Positions 1 to 10,593 of a DNA stretch of 40,907 nt are shown here, in pieces. A program made the translations under genes and the position numbers. The notes beneath the pieces are model-generated. The model was given only the letters and a program-made list of their open reading frames with translations, was not told where the DNA came from and ran no database searches. Location: assembly GCA_017435645.1 (NCBI GenBank), contig JAFSER010000038.1:1-40907 (forward strand), given 5' to 3'. Numbering within the stretch: the stretch's first letter is position 1; the number at the start of each line of letters is the position of its first letter. The DNA is from Clostridium sp. (GTDB lineage Bacteria > Bacillota > Clostridia > Clostridiales > Clostridiaceae).

Positions 1-134
1 ACAAGATTAATGAATTGTCTCATAAGCTCATCTTGCTTATCCTTTAAAAGTTTATGTCCTCTTGTTGCTGTAACTAATCTTTTCTTTAGCTTAGACATCT
101 CCATTCTAGTAGGATTGACATTTAATCTTGCCAT
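1..134 (-). CDS. ntpD: V-type ATP synthase subunit D, 5' part only
   Basis: This is the N-terminal end of the central rotor stalk subunit D, which couples A3B3 catalysis to rotation of the membrane ring. The reading frame opens at an ATG (132-134) with [20 protein letters not shown], typical of archaeal/V-type subunit D, and runs off the left edge after about 44 codons. It starts two bases after the ntpB stop, as the last visible gene of the ntp operon. The gene appears intact where visible; its end lies outside the window. Confidence 0.93.
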   Translation of the reverse strand, partial: MARLNVNPTRMEMSKLKKRLVTATRGHKLLKDKQDELMRQFINL

Positions 135-136
135 GG

Positions 137-1519
137 CTATTCTTCATCTCCCTTTGGCATATACTTTTCAAGATATTCATCTCTGATTCTCTTAAGTTCA
201 GTTTTTGGAAGTATCTTTAAAAGTTTCCATCCTAATTCTAGAGTTTCTTCTATACTTCTATTTGCTGTAAATCCTTGAGATACATATTGCTCTTCAAAAG
301 CTTCTGCAAATTTAGCATACTGTTTATCTATATCTGATAATGCTGATTCTCCTAATATTGCTGATAATTCTTTAGCTTGCTTACCTTGTGCATAAGCTGA
401 GAATAATTGGTTCATAGTATCAGCATGATCTTCTCTAGTTTTATTCTTTCCTATACCTTTATCCTTAAGTCTTGATAATGAAGGAAGAACATCTATTGGA
501 GGCATAATACCTTTCTTATATAACTCTCTTGAAAGAATTATTTGTCCTTCTGTTATATATCCAGTTAAGTCTGGAATTGGATGTGTCTTATCTTCTTCAG
601 GCATTGTTAATATAGGAATTTGAGTTATAGAACCTTCTCTTCCTCTAAGTCTTCCTGCTCTTTCATATAAAGTTGAAAGGTCAGTATATAGATATCCTGG
701 ATATCCTCTTCTTCCTGGAACTTCTTTTCTAGCAGCTGATACTTCTCTTAAAGCTTCTGCATAATTTGTTATATCAGTCATTATAACAAGTACATGCATT
801 CCTTTTTCATAAGCTAAGAACTCAGCTGTAGTAAGAGCCATTCTTGGAGTTGCTATTCTTTCTATAGCTGGATCTGATGCAAGGTTCATAAATAATACTG
901 AATTATCTATAGCTCCAGTTTTTGTGAATTCATCAACGAAGAATTGTGATTCTTCAAAGGTAATTCCTATAGCTGCAAATACAACAGCAAAGTTTGAATC
1001 TGAATTTAAAACCTTCGCTTGTCTTGCAATTTGTGCCGCTAATTGTGCATGTGGAAGCCCTGAAGCTGAGAACACTGGTAATTTTTGTCCTCTAACTAGT
1101 GTATTAAGTCCATCTATAGCAGAAATACCAGTTTGAATAAATTCTGATGGATAATCTCTTGATACTGGGTTAATAGCTTCTCCATTAATATCGTATCTTT
1201 TTTCTGCTATTATTTTAGGACCATTATCAATTGGGTGTCCCATACCATCAAAGATTCTTCCTAGCATATCTTCAGAAACACCAAGTTCAAGTGGTCTTCC
1301 TAAGAATCTAGCTTTAGTTTCCTTTAAGTTAATTCCTGATGATCCTTCAAAAAGCTGAACCATAGCCTTACTTCCATTAATTTCAAGGACCTTTCCTCTT
1401 CTCATTTCACCAGTTTGAAGTTCTACTTCAACTAACTCATCATATTTAACGCCTTCAACACCTTCAACTACCATTAAAGGTCCTACAACTTCTGTAACTG
1501 TTTTGTATTCTCTAAGCAT
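137..1519 (-). CDS. ntpB: V-type ATP synthase subunit B
   Basis: Non-catalytic B subunit of the A3B3 headpiece, 460 aa, full family length. It lacks a P-loop: the corresponding stretch reads [12 protein letters not shown], the normal B-subunit replacement. [12 protein letters not shown] near residue 350 carries the arginine expected to reach into the catalytic site of subunit A. The ATG follows AAGGAGGGG. The start overlaps the end of ntpA by 8 bases, which suggests translational coupling and fixed A:B stoichiometry. Nothing unusual is seen. Confidence 0.97.
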   Translation of the reverse strand: MLREYKTVTEVVGPLMVVEGVEGVKYDELVEVELQTGEMRRGKVLEINGSKAMVQLFEGSSGINLKETKARFLGRPLELGVSEDMLGRIFDGMGHPIDNGPKIIAEKRYDINGEAINPVSRDYPSEFIQTGISAIDGLNTLVRGQKLPVFSASGLPHAQLAAQIARQAKVLNSDSNFAVVFAAIGITFEESQFFVDEFTKTGAIDNSVLFMNLASDPAIERIATPRMALTTAEFLAYEKGMHVLVIMTDITNYAEALREVSAARKEVPGRRGYPGYLYTDLSTLYERAGRLRGREGSITQIPILTMPEEDKTHPIPDLTGYITEGQIILSRELYKKGIMPPIDVLPSLSRLKDKGIGKNKTREDHADTMNQLFSAYAQGKQAKELSAILGESALSDIDKQYAKFAEAFEEQYVSQGFTANRSIEETLELGWKLLKILPKTELKRIRDEYLEKYMPKGDEE

Positions 1520-3293
1520 CTAGAACCCCTCCTTCTTGGCTAATTAATGTATCTATTGAAGATTTTAATTCTACTTCGATTTCATCCATTCTACCTATGC
1601 TATCTTCTGGAATATATTTACTTCTCGCAATTCTATCTCTTACTTCACTTAATCCTAGAATTTTATTTAAATAAACTCCAGCTTTTAAAGCTCTTTCAGC
1701 TTCTACTTTAAATGAAAGTATTAATTTTAGCATTTTATATTGCTTTTGTAATGATGCATATGTATCAACTTCATGGAATGCATTTTGTTGAAGGTAATCT
1801 TCTCTAATTGACTTAGCTATTTCTAACTTTAATCTATCCATTTCTGATAAAGCATCTATACCAACAAGACTTACTATTTCTTGAAGTCCTGATTCTTCTT
1901 GTAATAAAGCCATTGCTTCTTGTCTTAAAGCTGACCAATCTGATGCAACTTCTTCATTCATCCATGTATCAATTGTATCTGCATATAATGAATAAGAATT
2001 TAACCAGTTAATTGATGGGAAGTGTCTCTTATATGCTAATTGAGCATCTAGTCCCCAGAAAACTTTAACTATTCTAAGTGTTGCTTGAGTAACTGGCTCT
2101 GAAAGGTCTCCTCCTGGAGGTGAAACTGCCCCTATAGCCGTTACAGCTCCTTCTCTTTTATCTTTACCTAAGCAAATTACTTTACCTGCTCTTTCATAAT
2201 AATCAGCAAGTCTTGATCCAAGATATGCTGGATATCCCTCATCACCTGGCATTTCTTCAAGTCTTCCTGACATTTCTCTTAATGCTTCTGCCCATCTTGA
2301 TGTTGAGTCAGCCATTATTGAAACTGAGTATCCCATATCTCTAAAGTATTCAGCTATTGTTATTCCTGTATAAATACAAGCTTCTCTAGCTGCAACTGGC
2401 ATATTTGAAGTATTAGCTATAAGAACTGTTCTCTTCATTAAGCTTTCTCCAGTTTTTGGGTCTTTTAATTCTGGGAACTCATTAAGAACATCTGTCATTT
2501 CGTTTCCACGTTCTCCACAACCAACATAAACAACTATTTCAGTATCTCCCCACTTAGCTACTTGGTGTTGAACTACTGTTTTTCCAGCTCCGAATGGTCC
2601 TGGTACTGCTGCTGCTCCACCTTTAGCAACTGGGAAGAATGTGTCTATAACTCTTTGACCTGTAGTCATAGGAGCTTCTGGTTTTAATTTTCTTGCAAAA
2701 GGTCTCCCCTTTCTTGCTGGCCATTTTTGCATTAAGCAAACTTCTCTATCACCATTTTCAGTTGCCACTACACATACTGTATCAACTATTGTGAAATCTC
2801 CAGATTTAATTTCTTTTATAGTACCTTTAACTCCATATGGAATCATTATTTTATGAAGTACAACTGAAGTTTCTTGAACAGTTCCAATAATATCTCCTGC
2901 TTCAACTTCATCTCCTACATTAGCAATAGGATTAAATGTCCATACTTTTTCTCTATTTAATGATTTTACAGCTACACCCTTCTTTAAAAATGGTGAGTTT
3001 GCAGCTTTTGCAAAAGCATCAAGTGGTCTTTGAATTCCATCAAACATAGATTCAATAAGACCTGGTCCTAATTCTATACTTAATGGTTCTCCAGTTGTTA
3101 CAACTGGATCTCCTGGTCCAATTCCTGTAGTTTCTTCGTAAACTTGGATTGATGCCTTATCGCCTCTCATTTCTATGATTTCTCCGATAAGCCCATTTAC
3201 ACCAACCTTAACCATGTCAAATATATTTGCTTCTTCCATTCCCTCAGCTACAACTAAGGGACCTGCAACCTTAATTATCTTTCCGGTCTTCAA
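1512..3293 (-). CDS. ntpA: V-type ATP synthase catalytic subunit A
   Basis: Catalytic A subunit, 593 aa. It hydrolyses or makes ATP in the A3B3 head. The Walker A motif GPFGAGKT lies near residue 232. [11 protein letters not shown] and the [14 protein letters not shown] block are family signatures, and the roughly 90-residue insertion before the P-loop distinguishes A from F-type beta subunits. The start is a TTG (3291-3293) preceded by AAGGTAGG at 8 nt spacing; no ATG closer to the conserved [13 protein letters not shown] start exists. It sits 17 bases after ntpG. Confidence 0.97.
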   Translation of the reverse strand: MKTGKIIKVAGPLVVAEGMEEANIFDMVKVGVNGLIGEIIEMRGDKASIQVYEETTGIGPGDPVVTTGEPLSIELGPGLIESMFDGIQRPLDAFAKAANSPFLKKGVAVKSLNREKVWTFNPIANVGDEVEAGDIIGTVQETSVVLHKIMIPYGVKGTIKEIKSGDFTIVDTVCVVATENGDREVCLMQKWPARKGRPFARKLKPEAPMTTGQRVIDTFFPVAKGGAAAVPGPFGAGKTVVQHQVAKWGDTEIVVYVGCGERGNEMTDVLNEFPELKDPKTGESLMKRTVLIANTSNMPVAAREACIYTGITIAEYFRDMGYSVSIMADSTSRWAEALREMSGRLEEMPGDEGYPAYLGSRLADYYERAGKVICLGKDKREGAVTAIGAVSPPGGDLSEPVTQATLRIVKVFWGLDAQLAYKRHFPSINWLNSYSLYADTIDTWMNEEVASDWSALRQEAMALLQEESGLQEIVSLVGIDALSEMDRLKLEIAKSIREDYLQQNAFHEVDTYASLQKQYKMLKLILSFKVEAERALKAGVYLNKILGLSEVRDRIARSKYIPEDSIGRMDEIEVELKSSIDTLISQEGGVLDA

Positions 3294-3310
3294 CGTACTA
3301 ACCTACCTTC

Positions 3311-3622
3311 CTATAAAATATTAACACCAACAGCTTTTTCCACACTATCACTAATTCTCTTAAGTCCAATATTTAATGAACCTTGATTACTTGGAATTAA
3401 TATTACAGATGGAAGTATTTGTTCATTATAACGTGCTATAGTTTCTTCTATATTTTGAGCTATTTGCTCAGTAACAAAGATTACAGCATAATTATTTCTA
3501 GCACAGTTATCTACTGCTTTCCTAGCTTCTTCAGCTTCTACTACTGGAAATACATCTATTCCCAAAGCCTTAAATGCTAGTACTGAATCCTTATCTCCAA
3601 CAACAGCTATTTTCTTATGCAT
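3311..3622 (-). CDS. ntpG: V-type ATP synthase subunit F (NtpG)
   Basis: Small subunit bound to the D shaft of the central stalk, named NtpG in Enterococcus and subunit F elsewhere. [21 protein letters not shown] matches the conserved N-terminus with its VGDKDSV signature. The ORF can also begin three codons upstream at a GTG (3629-3631). The SD AAAGG lies only 4 nt from that GTG and 13 nt from the ATG, so spacing does not decide; I chose the ATG because the family starts there. It overlaps the end of ntpC by 8 bases. Confidence 0.9.
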   Translation of the reverse strand: MHKKIAVVGDKDSVLAFKALGIDVFPVVEAEEARKAVDNCARNNYAVIFVTEQIAQNIEETIARYNEQILPSVILIPSNQGSLNIGLKRISDSVEKAVGVNIL

Positions 3623-4616
3623 ATATATCACGCAACCTTTCTCTTATTACTTCCTCAGCAATATTATTAAGCTTGCCAACCATTATAATTCTTATAACTT
3701 TTATCTCAGTCTCTTTAGCATAAATATAAGATATTAATTTTTCTGGTCCAAAAGTAACTAACTTAGAACTTTTCATTAACTCCATTATGTAGTTATCACT
3801 TAACTTTTCTAATAGACTTGCAGACTCAGTAGCTATATATCCCTCAAAACCTTCTTTTACTAAATCTGAGTAAATAGTGCTTTGTAGCTTAGCCATTATA
3901 TTTTCAGGCGATTCATTTATTAAAGCGATTAGCTTACTACTTTCTATAGCACCACCATCATATATTACTTCTTTTGCAAAATCTCTTCCTTTATTTTGTT
4001 TTTTAATTCTAAGTAAAGTTCTTATATTAGTAGAATCTATCATAGCCTTAACTAAATTATCTATAAATTTATAATTTAATGCTTTATTTATTTCTACTAA
4101 CTCTTTATACATATATTTATCTATAATAATATCAATTTTTTGAGGATCCTTTGTTTCTTCAAAGACCTTCATCGCTTCTTGAACTCCTTTTCCTAGAGTC
4201 CCATTTAAGCTTTTTAAATTATCACTATCTATTTTACGTTTAAGCTCTTGTAAATCTAAACTTCCTAATTTAATATACATTGATGATAAATCTTTTCCTA
4301 GAACTTTTCCTTTTAAAAGAACTTTTACGTTATGATAATCATATTTTAAACTCATTATCTTAACAACTTCCTTAACAGGGCTTATTTCATATACTAAATC
4401 ATAAACCCTTTTTAATTCTGCTGTTAATATTTCTTCATAATCTTCTGGTCTTTTTATATTAGATGAAACATTAGAATACTCTGTTTCACCTAATATTCTT
4501 AACACCTCATTAGCGTATTTAGCATCAATCATTCTATCAATTTTAGCTTTATCAAGAAGCCTAGTTTCTAAAACCCATATTCTTGATACAGCTTGGGTAA
4601 ACTTCATTACATCCAT
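3615..4616 (-). CDS. ntpC: V-type ATP synthase subunit C
   Basis: Subunit C, 333 aa, the funnel-like adaptor (V-type subunit d homologue) that links the DF shaft to the membrane K ring. The protein is almost wholly helical with repeated charged and leucine-rich segments. The C-terminal part [17 protein letters not shown] is the conserved end of the family. The ATG follows AAGGAGGG. Identification rests on overall sequence and its fixed place between ntpE and ntpG. Confidence 0.94.
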   Translation of the reverse strand: MDVMKFTQAVSRIWVLETRLLDKAKIDRMIDAKYANEVLRILGETEYSNVSSNIKRPEDYEEILTAELKRVYDLVYEISPVKEVVKIMSLKYDYHNVKVLLKGKVLGKDLSSMYIKLGSLDLQELKRKIDSDNLKSLNGTLGKGVQEAMKVFEETKDPQKIDIIIDKYMYKELVEINKALNYKFIDNLVKAMIDSTNIRTLLRIKKQNKGRDFAKEVIYDGGAIESSKLIALINESPENIMAKLQSTIYSDLVKEGFEGYIATESASLLEKLSDNYIMELMKSSKLVTFGPEKLISYIYAKETEIKVIRIIMVGKLNNIAEEVIRERLRDIYA

Positions 4617-4628
4617 ATCTTACCCTCC

Positions 4629-5219
4629 TTAATTAAATAATACACTTGCCACTTCAAACTCCAATTCATCCTTTAATGAACTTACTAAAGCTTCATATGT
4701 ATTATTTATTTCTACACCATTACTTTCTAAAATAAATCCGCCCTTAAAGTTTCTAGTTGTAGGACTTAACTTAATATTTCCTCTATCTCCTAAAGTTTGA
4801 TTTAAATCATAGATAAAAGTAAGGTCTACTAATTCCATTCCTTTTTCATTTAATATAAGATTCTGTTCTCCTATATTACCTAACGAAAGTATTGAGTCCT
4901 TTATAAATCTAAAAAAGTCATCTCCTGAAAGATTAGATAATACTTCTATGCTATCATTAAATATTTCGTCAATAACATCTTGCTTTGCAGATAATTTATT
5001 GTTTCTCACCTTTAAAGTAGCAGAAGAAATTATTCTTTCTTTTCTACTCTTACCTTCAACCTCAGCCTTTTGTATAATTTCCTTTTCTAATTCCTTGGCT
5101 TTAGCTATTTTCTTTGAAAGAATCTTATTTTTTTCTTCTTCAGCTGAAGTTAAAATATTTTTCCTTCTTTCTTCTGCATCCTGAAGGATTTTTGAAGTTA
5201 GATTATTAATACTTGCCAT
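4629..5219 (-). CDS. ntpE: V-type ATP synthase subunit E
   Basis: Peripheral stalk subunit E, 196 aa. The first 100 residues form a long charged helix rich in Lys/Glu/Ala (for example KILSKKIAKAKELEKEI), which pairs with the NtpF product into the stator coiled coil. The C-terminal half is the globular head that binds the top of A3B3. GGERGAGAA-type SD spacing before the ATG is normal (GGAGAG upstream of 5219). It lies between ntpK and ntpC. Confidence 0.92.
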   Translation of the reverse strand: MASINNLTSKILQDAEERRKNILTSAEEEKNKILSKKIAKAKELEKEIIQKAEVEGKSRKERIISSATLKVRNNKLSAKQDVIDEIFNDSIEVLSNLSGDDFFRFIKDSILSLGNIGEQNLILNEKGMELVDLTFIYDLNQTLGDRGNIKLSPTTRNFKGGFILESNGVEINNTYEALVSSLKDELEFEVASVLFN

Positions 5220-5237
5220 AGCCTATTCTCTCCAATC

Positions 5238-5735
<498 letters not shown>

Positions 5736-7691
5736 CTAATTTCTTTTGATCCTTACATACTTTTCTGAACTTTTAAATGCTTTAAATGGTCTACCACCAC
5801 CATCATAAAACTTACCAAAATATTCAACGTATTGAAGTCTTGCCGTATGAACATACGCTCCAAGTAATGATAATCCTATATTAAATATATGACATAATAT
5901 AAATAATACTGGCCCTATTATTATTGCTGCTACACCTGGAAGAGTTTGTATTAATAAATTTAATGCTCCAGCTATAGATCCACCTGCTAATCCTAAAGCC
6001 ATAAGTCTTGTATATGAAACTAAATCTCCTATATATCCAGTTATTCCATATAAAGAGTATAATCCTTGCCCTGCTTTAGCTCCTATAGATTTTTCTGCTC
6101 TACCACCTGCTATTACTATAAGAATCATACCAATTATCATTGTTATAATAAATAATGTTCTTAAAAAGCTTGGTAAGCCTAAAAAGCTAACTGCTACAAT
6201 TCCACCTATTGATAATAATGTAATTATCCAAGAGCCTGCATCTAATAGTGCATCCATTTTCTTGCCCATTCTTACTAGGCTATAAACCTTAATAAATAAT
6301 CCAAAGAAAATTTGGATTATACCTAAAGCTAAAGATAATACAATTATTGTATTAACATCTTTATTTGTATCTATAATCTGTGTTGGTAATATTATTGCAT
6401 CTCCAAAGAAAGATCCATAAATTAACCCAAAGAAGATTGTTGGAATACTTAAATATAAGAAAAATTTCATAAAATCTTTCATGCTATCACTTAGTTTTAA
6501 GAATTTAAGTGCTAAGAATGAACCTATTAGTATTAATAAACCATATCCAGCATCTGCTACCATCATACCAAAGAATATTAGATAGAATGGTGTAAGAAGT
6601 GGAGTAGGATCTATTTCATTATATTTAGGATAACTATACATTCCTGTTACACTTTCAAATGTAGAAACAAGCTCTCCATTTTTTAGCTTAATAGGTACAT
6701 CATCAATTTCTTCTTCTTTTACATCTTCAAATGTTATGTAATAACTATCTTTTAATTGATTATCGCAAATTTCTTTTAATGATTCACTATCTTCCTCAGC
6801 TATCCAGCCTTGAATAGCACAAACATTCTTTGTTTTTAAGAAGTTATTAGAAGCTTTAACTCTTTCTACTTTACTAGCAAAGTAATCATAAGCTAATTCT
6901 AATTTTATTAAATCTTCTTCTAAGTGTGCTATTTCTTCTTTAACAAAGAACTTCCTAGTATTAACCTCTTCTATTCTATGTTTATAATCTAAAATTACCT
7001 TTAATGGTACATCCTGTTGTTCTGACTTAAAGGATGTAAAGCCTACACTTCTTAAAATATCTAAAACATTGTCATCATATTCTTTATTAGCTAACACTAA
7101 AATATAAATCTCATTAGCACTTCTTGATATAATCTCAATATATGCATTTGATAATTCAAGAAGTAATGTTTCTTCATATGATTTAGCTACTGTTCCTAAA
7201 TAATAAGATGTATTTTTTAATGATTTTAGCTCAGACAATGCCACATCTAAATTTTCCCATGGGATTAAAGTGTCTATTTCAGATTGTAACTTAGTTACTT
7301 CTGAATCTAAACTAGCTAACTCTTTTTCCTTATCTTTTGCTTTATTATAACTAGCAACCCAGTTAGAAGCTTCAACTTTCTTTTCTAACTCATTTAAAGT
7401 TAAGGATAATTTTTCTTCTCTTAATTCTTTTAATGCTGATTTCTTAGGTGCATATTTTTTTAAAAATTCTGCTCCAAATTTTGCCTTAGATAAATTTTCT
7501 TCATATTCAGTACATAGTTTATCATCATTATCTTTAGATAATTCTTTTAACTCCTTATACTTTTCAAGAAAATTTTCATCTTGCAAGTTAATAAATTCAA
7601 CATTTGATAATCCTTGAATTTCTTTTAAGAGTTTTTGCTTTTCAGATTCAAAGGTAAGCAAAGTGAACTTCTTCATCTTAACTATTGCCAT
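5736..7691 (-). CDS. ntpI: V-type ATP synthase subunit I
   Basis: Membrane stator subunit I (V-type a homologue), 651 aa. The N-terminal half is a cytosolic helical domain that anchors the peripheral stalks. The C-terminal half holds about seven to eight transmembrane helices forming the two ion half-channels. DLVSYTRLMALGLAGGS carries the conserved arginine that displaces the ion from the ring glutamate. The ATG at 7691 lies inside the end of the upstream stalk gene (14-base overlap), with AGAGG about 13 nt upstream, so translation is probably coupled. Confidence 0.95.
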   Translation of the reverse strand: MAIVKMKKFTLLTFESEKQKLLKEIQGLSNVEFINLQDENFLEKYKELKELSKDNDDKLCTEYEENLSKAKFGAEFLKKYAPKKSALKELREEKLSLTLNELEKKVEASNWVASYNKAKDKEKELASLDSEVTKLQSEIDTLIPWENLDVALSELKSLKNTSYYLGTVAKSYEETLLLELSNAYIEIISRSANEIYILVLANKEYDDNVLDILRSVGFTSFKSEQQDVPLKVILDYKHRIEEVNTRKFFVKEEIAHLEEDLIKLELAYDYFASKVERVKASNNFLKTKNVCAIQGWIAEEDSESLKEICDNQLKDSYYITFEDVKEEEIDDVPIKLKNGELVSTFESVTGMYSYPKYNEIDPTPLLTPFYLIFFGMMVADAGYGLLILIGSFLALKFLKLSDSMKDFMKFFLYLSIPTIFFGLIYGSFFGDAIILPTQIIDTNKDVNTIIVLSLALGIIQIFFGLFIKVYSLVRMGKKMDALLDAGSWIITLLSIGGIVAVSFLGLPSFLRTLFIITMIIGMILIVIAGGRAEKSIGAKAGQGLYSLYGITGYIGDLVSYTRLMALGLAGGSIAGALNLLIQTLPGVAAIIIGPVLFILCHIFNIGLSLLGAYVHTARLQYVEYFGKFYDGGGRPFKAFKSSEKYVRIKRN

Positions 7692-8004
7692 GAATCTTCA
7701 CTATCCTCTCAACGATTAAATTAATAGCATTATTTCTCTTGTCTTCAGAAACATTTCTTATTTCCTGGACTTCACTTGCTCCCTTTTCTAAAATAGGGTT
7801 TGCAACAAGCTCGCCATCCTCTTCTGCTTTCTTAAGTATATCTGCTTTTTTATTATTTGCAGCTTCAATAATCTTATTATATTCAGCTTCAGCTAATATA
7901 CCCGCTTCTTTTACTATTTCTTTAGACTTTTCTGTAGCTTTCTTTACTATTTCTTCAGCTTTTTGCTCAGTCTTTTTAATACTGTTTATTGCTTCTAATG
8001 CCAA
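7678..8004 (-). CDS. ntpF: V-type ATP synthase peripheral stalk subunit (NtpF / AhaH)
   Basis: First gene of the operon, 108 aa. It is called subunit H (AhaH) or G in other naming schemes. It is a single charged helix with a heptad-like Ala/Lys/Glu pattern (EAEYNKIIEAANNKKADILK), expected to pair with NtpE as the stator coiled coil. The start is a TTG at 8002-8004 preceded by GGTGGTGA (8009-8016). No ATG is available in a suitable position. It is too low-complexity to identify by motif alone; the call rests on position and length. Confidence 0.85.
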   Translation of the reverse strand: MALEAINSIKKTEQKAEEIVKKATEKSKEIVKEAGILAEAEYNKIIEAANNKKADILKKAEEDGELVANPILEKGASEVQEIRNVSEDKRNNAINLIVERIVKIHGNS

Positions 8005-8049
8005 AATCTCACCACCTTTATTATATTAAATAATAATATAGTAATTAAT

Positions 8050-8106
8050 ATTTTATATAGTATCAATTACTATATAAAATTATACACTAATACTTATTTT
8101 TTTCAA
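8050..8106 (-). promoter_or_regulatory. ntp operon promoter with overlapping 13-bp dyad
   Basis: On the minus strand a sigma-A-like promoter reads TTGAAA (8101-8106), a 16-nt spacer, then TATAAT (8079-8084), about 80 bases upstream of ntpF. A perfect 13-bp inverted repeat (arms 8050-8062 and 8068-8080, 5-nt loop) covers the downstream edge of the -10 and the expected start point. It could act as a repressor operator or as a 5' stem of the transcript. The rest of the 182-base gap to the next gene is featureless AT-rich sequence. Confidence 0.6.
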
Positions 8107-8186
8107 TATTTTTATTTATTTTTTTGCATAAATATCCACATTTTCTAACATAATTCGATTATTTTTCCTAAATTGTTTTTTTATGC

Positions 8187-9857
8187 TCAATTTATTTCCT
8201 TTGATACATTCAGTATATCGCCATCATAACCAAAAACAAAATAATCCTTATCATTGCTTATAGTTGAGTTATCTTTAAACTTACTAATATTAATATTGAA
8301 TGATTCTAAGTAATATTCTTTAAAAGAATATTTAGATCTTAATTTTTCTTTTATCACCTCTTCTTCTTCTTTACTTATATTTCTTCCAATAAAATCTGGT
8401 ATTCCTCTTCTTTTATTGAAACTTAAATAATCATATCTTAAAATTTCTTTTAATATATAATTATCTTCTTTTAATATTTCCATATTAAAATCTAAAAATA
8501 CTCTGTAATATTCACTATTTCCTATATTTCTATTAAAGTATCCCTTTTTATCAAAGTAATTTCCTAACTCATAATAAAAATCAAAAGGTGTTTCAAACTT
8601 TTTAACAAAATACTTTATTACGTTATTGAATTTTTGAGAATTATAGTATTTATCCACCATTTCCTCTACTTTTTTAAGCTTTAGTAATTCTTCATAGCTT
8701 ATATCTTTAGTTTTTAATATTTCATATGGAGGATATGGTGAATACTTCATTCCATACTCATCTGCTTCCTCCCTCATTGATGATCCTCTAAGTAACTTTA
8801 AGAATCCTAATTGTATTTCTTCAGGTTTTATGCTATAAACATCATTAAATGATTTTTTGAAGGAATTATAATCTTCTCCTGGAAGTCCTGCTATTAGATC
8901 TAAATGTTGTTTAATATTTCTAATTTTAAGAAGTTCATCTACCTTTTCCTTTATATCACTAAAATTAACAAATCTATTAATTTTGTTTAATACTTCATCA
9001 TTTGTAGTTTGTACTCCAACTTCAAATTGAAATCTATCCTTAGGTGCTTTTCTTAGTAGTTCAAGTTCTGACTCTTTTAAAATATCTGCTGATATTTCAA
9101 AGTGGAATTGTGTTTTAGTATCTTCATTAATTAAAAATTCCCATATTGCCATAGTAAACTTATGATTACAATTAAAGGTTCTATCAACAAATTTAACTAA
9201 TCTAACTTCCTTATCTATAAAATATTTTAGTTCTCTTTTAACTCTTTCTACATCTAAAAATCTCACACCATGAATTGTAGATGATAAGCAATATTTACAG
9301 TTAAATGGACACCCTCTACTAGCTTCATAATAAACTATTTTATTGTCTAAATTTTCATTTTCTTCATAAGGAAACACTATTTCGTTCATATTCATCAATG
9401 GTCTTTTACCATTTGTAAATACCTCTTCTTCATACTTATAATAAAGTCCTCTAATAGATTTTATATCTCTTTTTCCTAACTTATATTCAACAAATTCCCT
9501 ATATGTCTTTTCTCCTTCACCTTCAATAATATATTCTCCATTTAGCTCTTTAAGTATGTTTTGACTATCATATTATACTTCTGGACCACCATAAAGAATT
9601 TCTATATTTTCGTCTACTAGCTTAATTAAATTAGAAATTCTTTTAATCATTTCTATATTCCATATATATGTTGAAAAAGCCACTACATTAGGCCTCTCCT
9701 TAATGATTTCTTCTAGTATCTTCTCTTCTCTATCATTAATAGAAAACTCCCTAATTTTGCAATCATAATCCATATCCTTTGTAAATGCTTTTAAATACCT
9801 TATAGCTAAATTACTATGGACAAACTTTGAATTTAAAGCTGTAAGTAAAATCTTCAT
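8187..9857 (-). pseudogene. B12-binding/radical SAM protein (DUF4080-like) with one in-frame stop
   Basis: The full frame would encode about 556 aa: an N-terminal cobalamin-binding-type domain (MKILLTALNSKFVHSNLAIR, then GGPEV) and a radical SAM domain with the cluster motif CPFNCKYC. The C-terminal region resembles DUF4080 proteins of unknown substrate. Codon 95 (9573-9575) is TAA. It falls exactly where relatives continue GGPEV-S-Y-D, so a TCA-to-TAA change explains it. The following 58 codons up to the ATG at 9398 stay in the same frame without further stops. The downstream piece (8187-9398) keeps the FeS motif but lacks the first domain. The SD GAAGGGAG precedes the ATG at 9857. The gene is either recently inactivated, read through at low level, or carries a sequencing error. 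Confidence 0.85.
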
Positions 9858-9883
9858 ATGTTTTTCTCCCTTCAGGTTCTAGT

Positions 9884-10378
9884 TTAAATTTTCTTACCCC
9901 TAATAAAGTGAATATCCTCCCATAGTTTAGTCTCTTCTATTATATAATATTTTTCAATAAGTTTCTTGTTTTCTTCAATATTTGACTTAATTATTGGGTT
10001 TAAATTTTTAAACTCAAACTCTTTATGCCTACCTGATGGCAAAACTGCTATTATTTTATTATTTATTATCTCTCTAGATTCTTTATTTATATCCCATATA
10101 TATAACTCTCCACCTGGTTTAATATATTTTCCAATCTCATCTATAAGTCTAAACCTAGATGGATTATTCCATAAATTACTTAAGCAAAAAAACATAGTGC
10201 AAGTATCATACTCTTCTTCTACTAACTTAATTTCACTATCACTACTTACATAATCTACTGAAATTTCATCCATTATATCTTTTGAAATATTATAAATTAC
10301 TCCAAAGCTTTCCCCAATATCTAATATGTTCCCCTTTAAACTAATATCACTTAAATTTAAAATTATTGTTTTTCCCAT
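9884..10378 (-). CDS. class I SAM-dependent methyltransferase-like protein
   Basis: 164 aa, probably a small Rossmann-fold methyltransferase. NILDIGESFGVIY resembles the SAM-binding motif I, and YIKPGGELYIWDI resembles the strand-4 region after motif III. I start it at the ATG 10376-10378 because CCTCC on the plus strand (GGAGG, 10389-10393) lies 10 nt upstream; a longer frame to 10411 has no SD. It sits 26 bases upstream of the broken radical SAM gene in the same direction, so the two probably form one transcript and one modification pathway. The substrate is unknown. Confidence 0.65.
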   Translation of the reverse strand: MGKTIILNLSDISLKGNILDIGESFGVIYNISKDIMDEISVDYVSSDSEIKLVEEEYDTCTMFFCLSNLWNNPSRFRLIDEIGKYIKPGGELYIWDINKESREIINNKIIAVLPSGRHKEFEFKNLNPIIKSNIEENKKLIEKYYIIEETKLWEDIHFIRGKKI

Positions 10379-10537
10379 TCTCACCATACCTCCATATTGC
10401 ATAAAATACATTTTTTATATCAAAATTTTATGATAATTATAATTTTATGTACTTTTAAAATACTCTTTTATGTATTTATATTATTACTTTGCTTAATTTA
10501 TTATTATTTATATTAATATTTTAAATTATCTCTTTTA

Positions 10538-10570
10538 TCATATTTTTCTTAAGTTAAGAATAGATATAAA
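10538..10570 (+). promoter_or_regulatory. possible sporulation sigma-E promoter and 15-bp dyad before spoVB
   Basis: TCATATT (10538-10544) matches the Bacillus sigma-E -35 consensus KMATATT. About 14 nt later AATAGATA is only a partial match to the -10 CATACAMT. The 15-bp dyad TTCTTAAGTTAAGAA (10546-10560) lies in between. spoVB is sigma-E controlled in B. subtilis, which makes the reading plausible, but the -10 match is weak. The rest of the 10379-10593 gap is plain AT-rich sequence. Confidence 0.3.
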
Positions 10571-10593
10571 TGTATTAATTGGAGGTGACAAAT

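Noticed and set aside
924-1136. Plus-strand open frame inside ntpB
   Set aside because: Antisense to a strongly conserved gene; no SD and no recognisable protein sequence.
9399-9572. Frameshift as explanation for the broken radical SAM gene
   Set aside because: Both parts and the stretch between them are in one frame; a single TAA is the only lesion.
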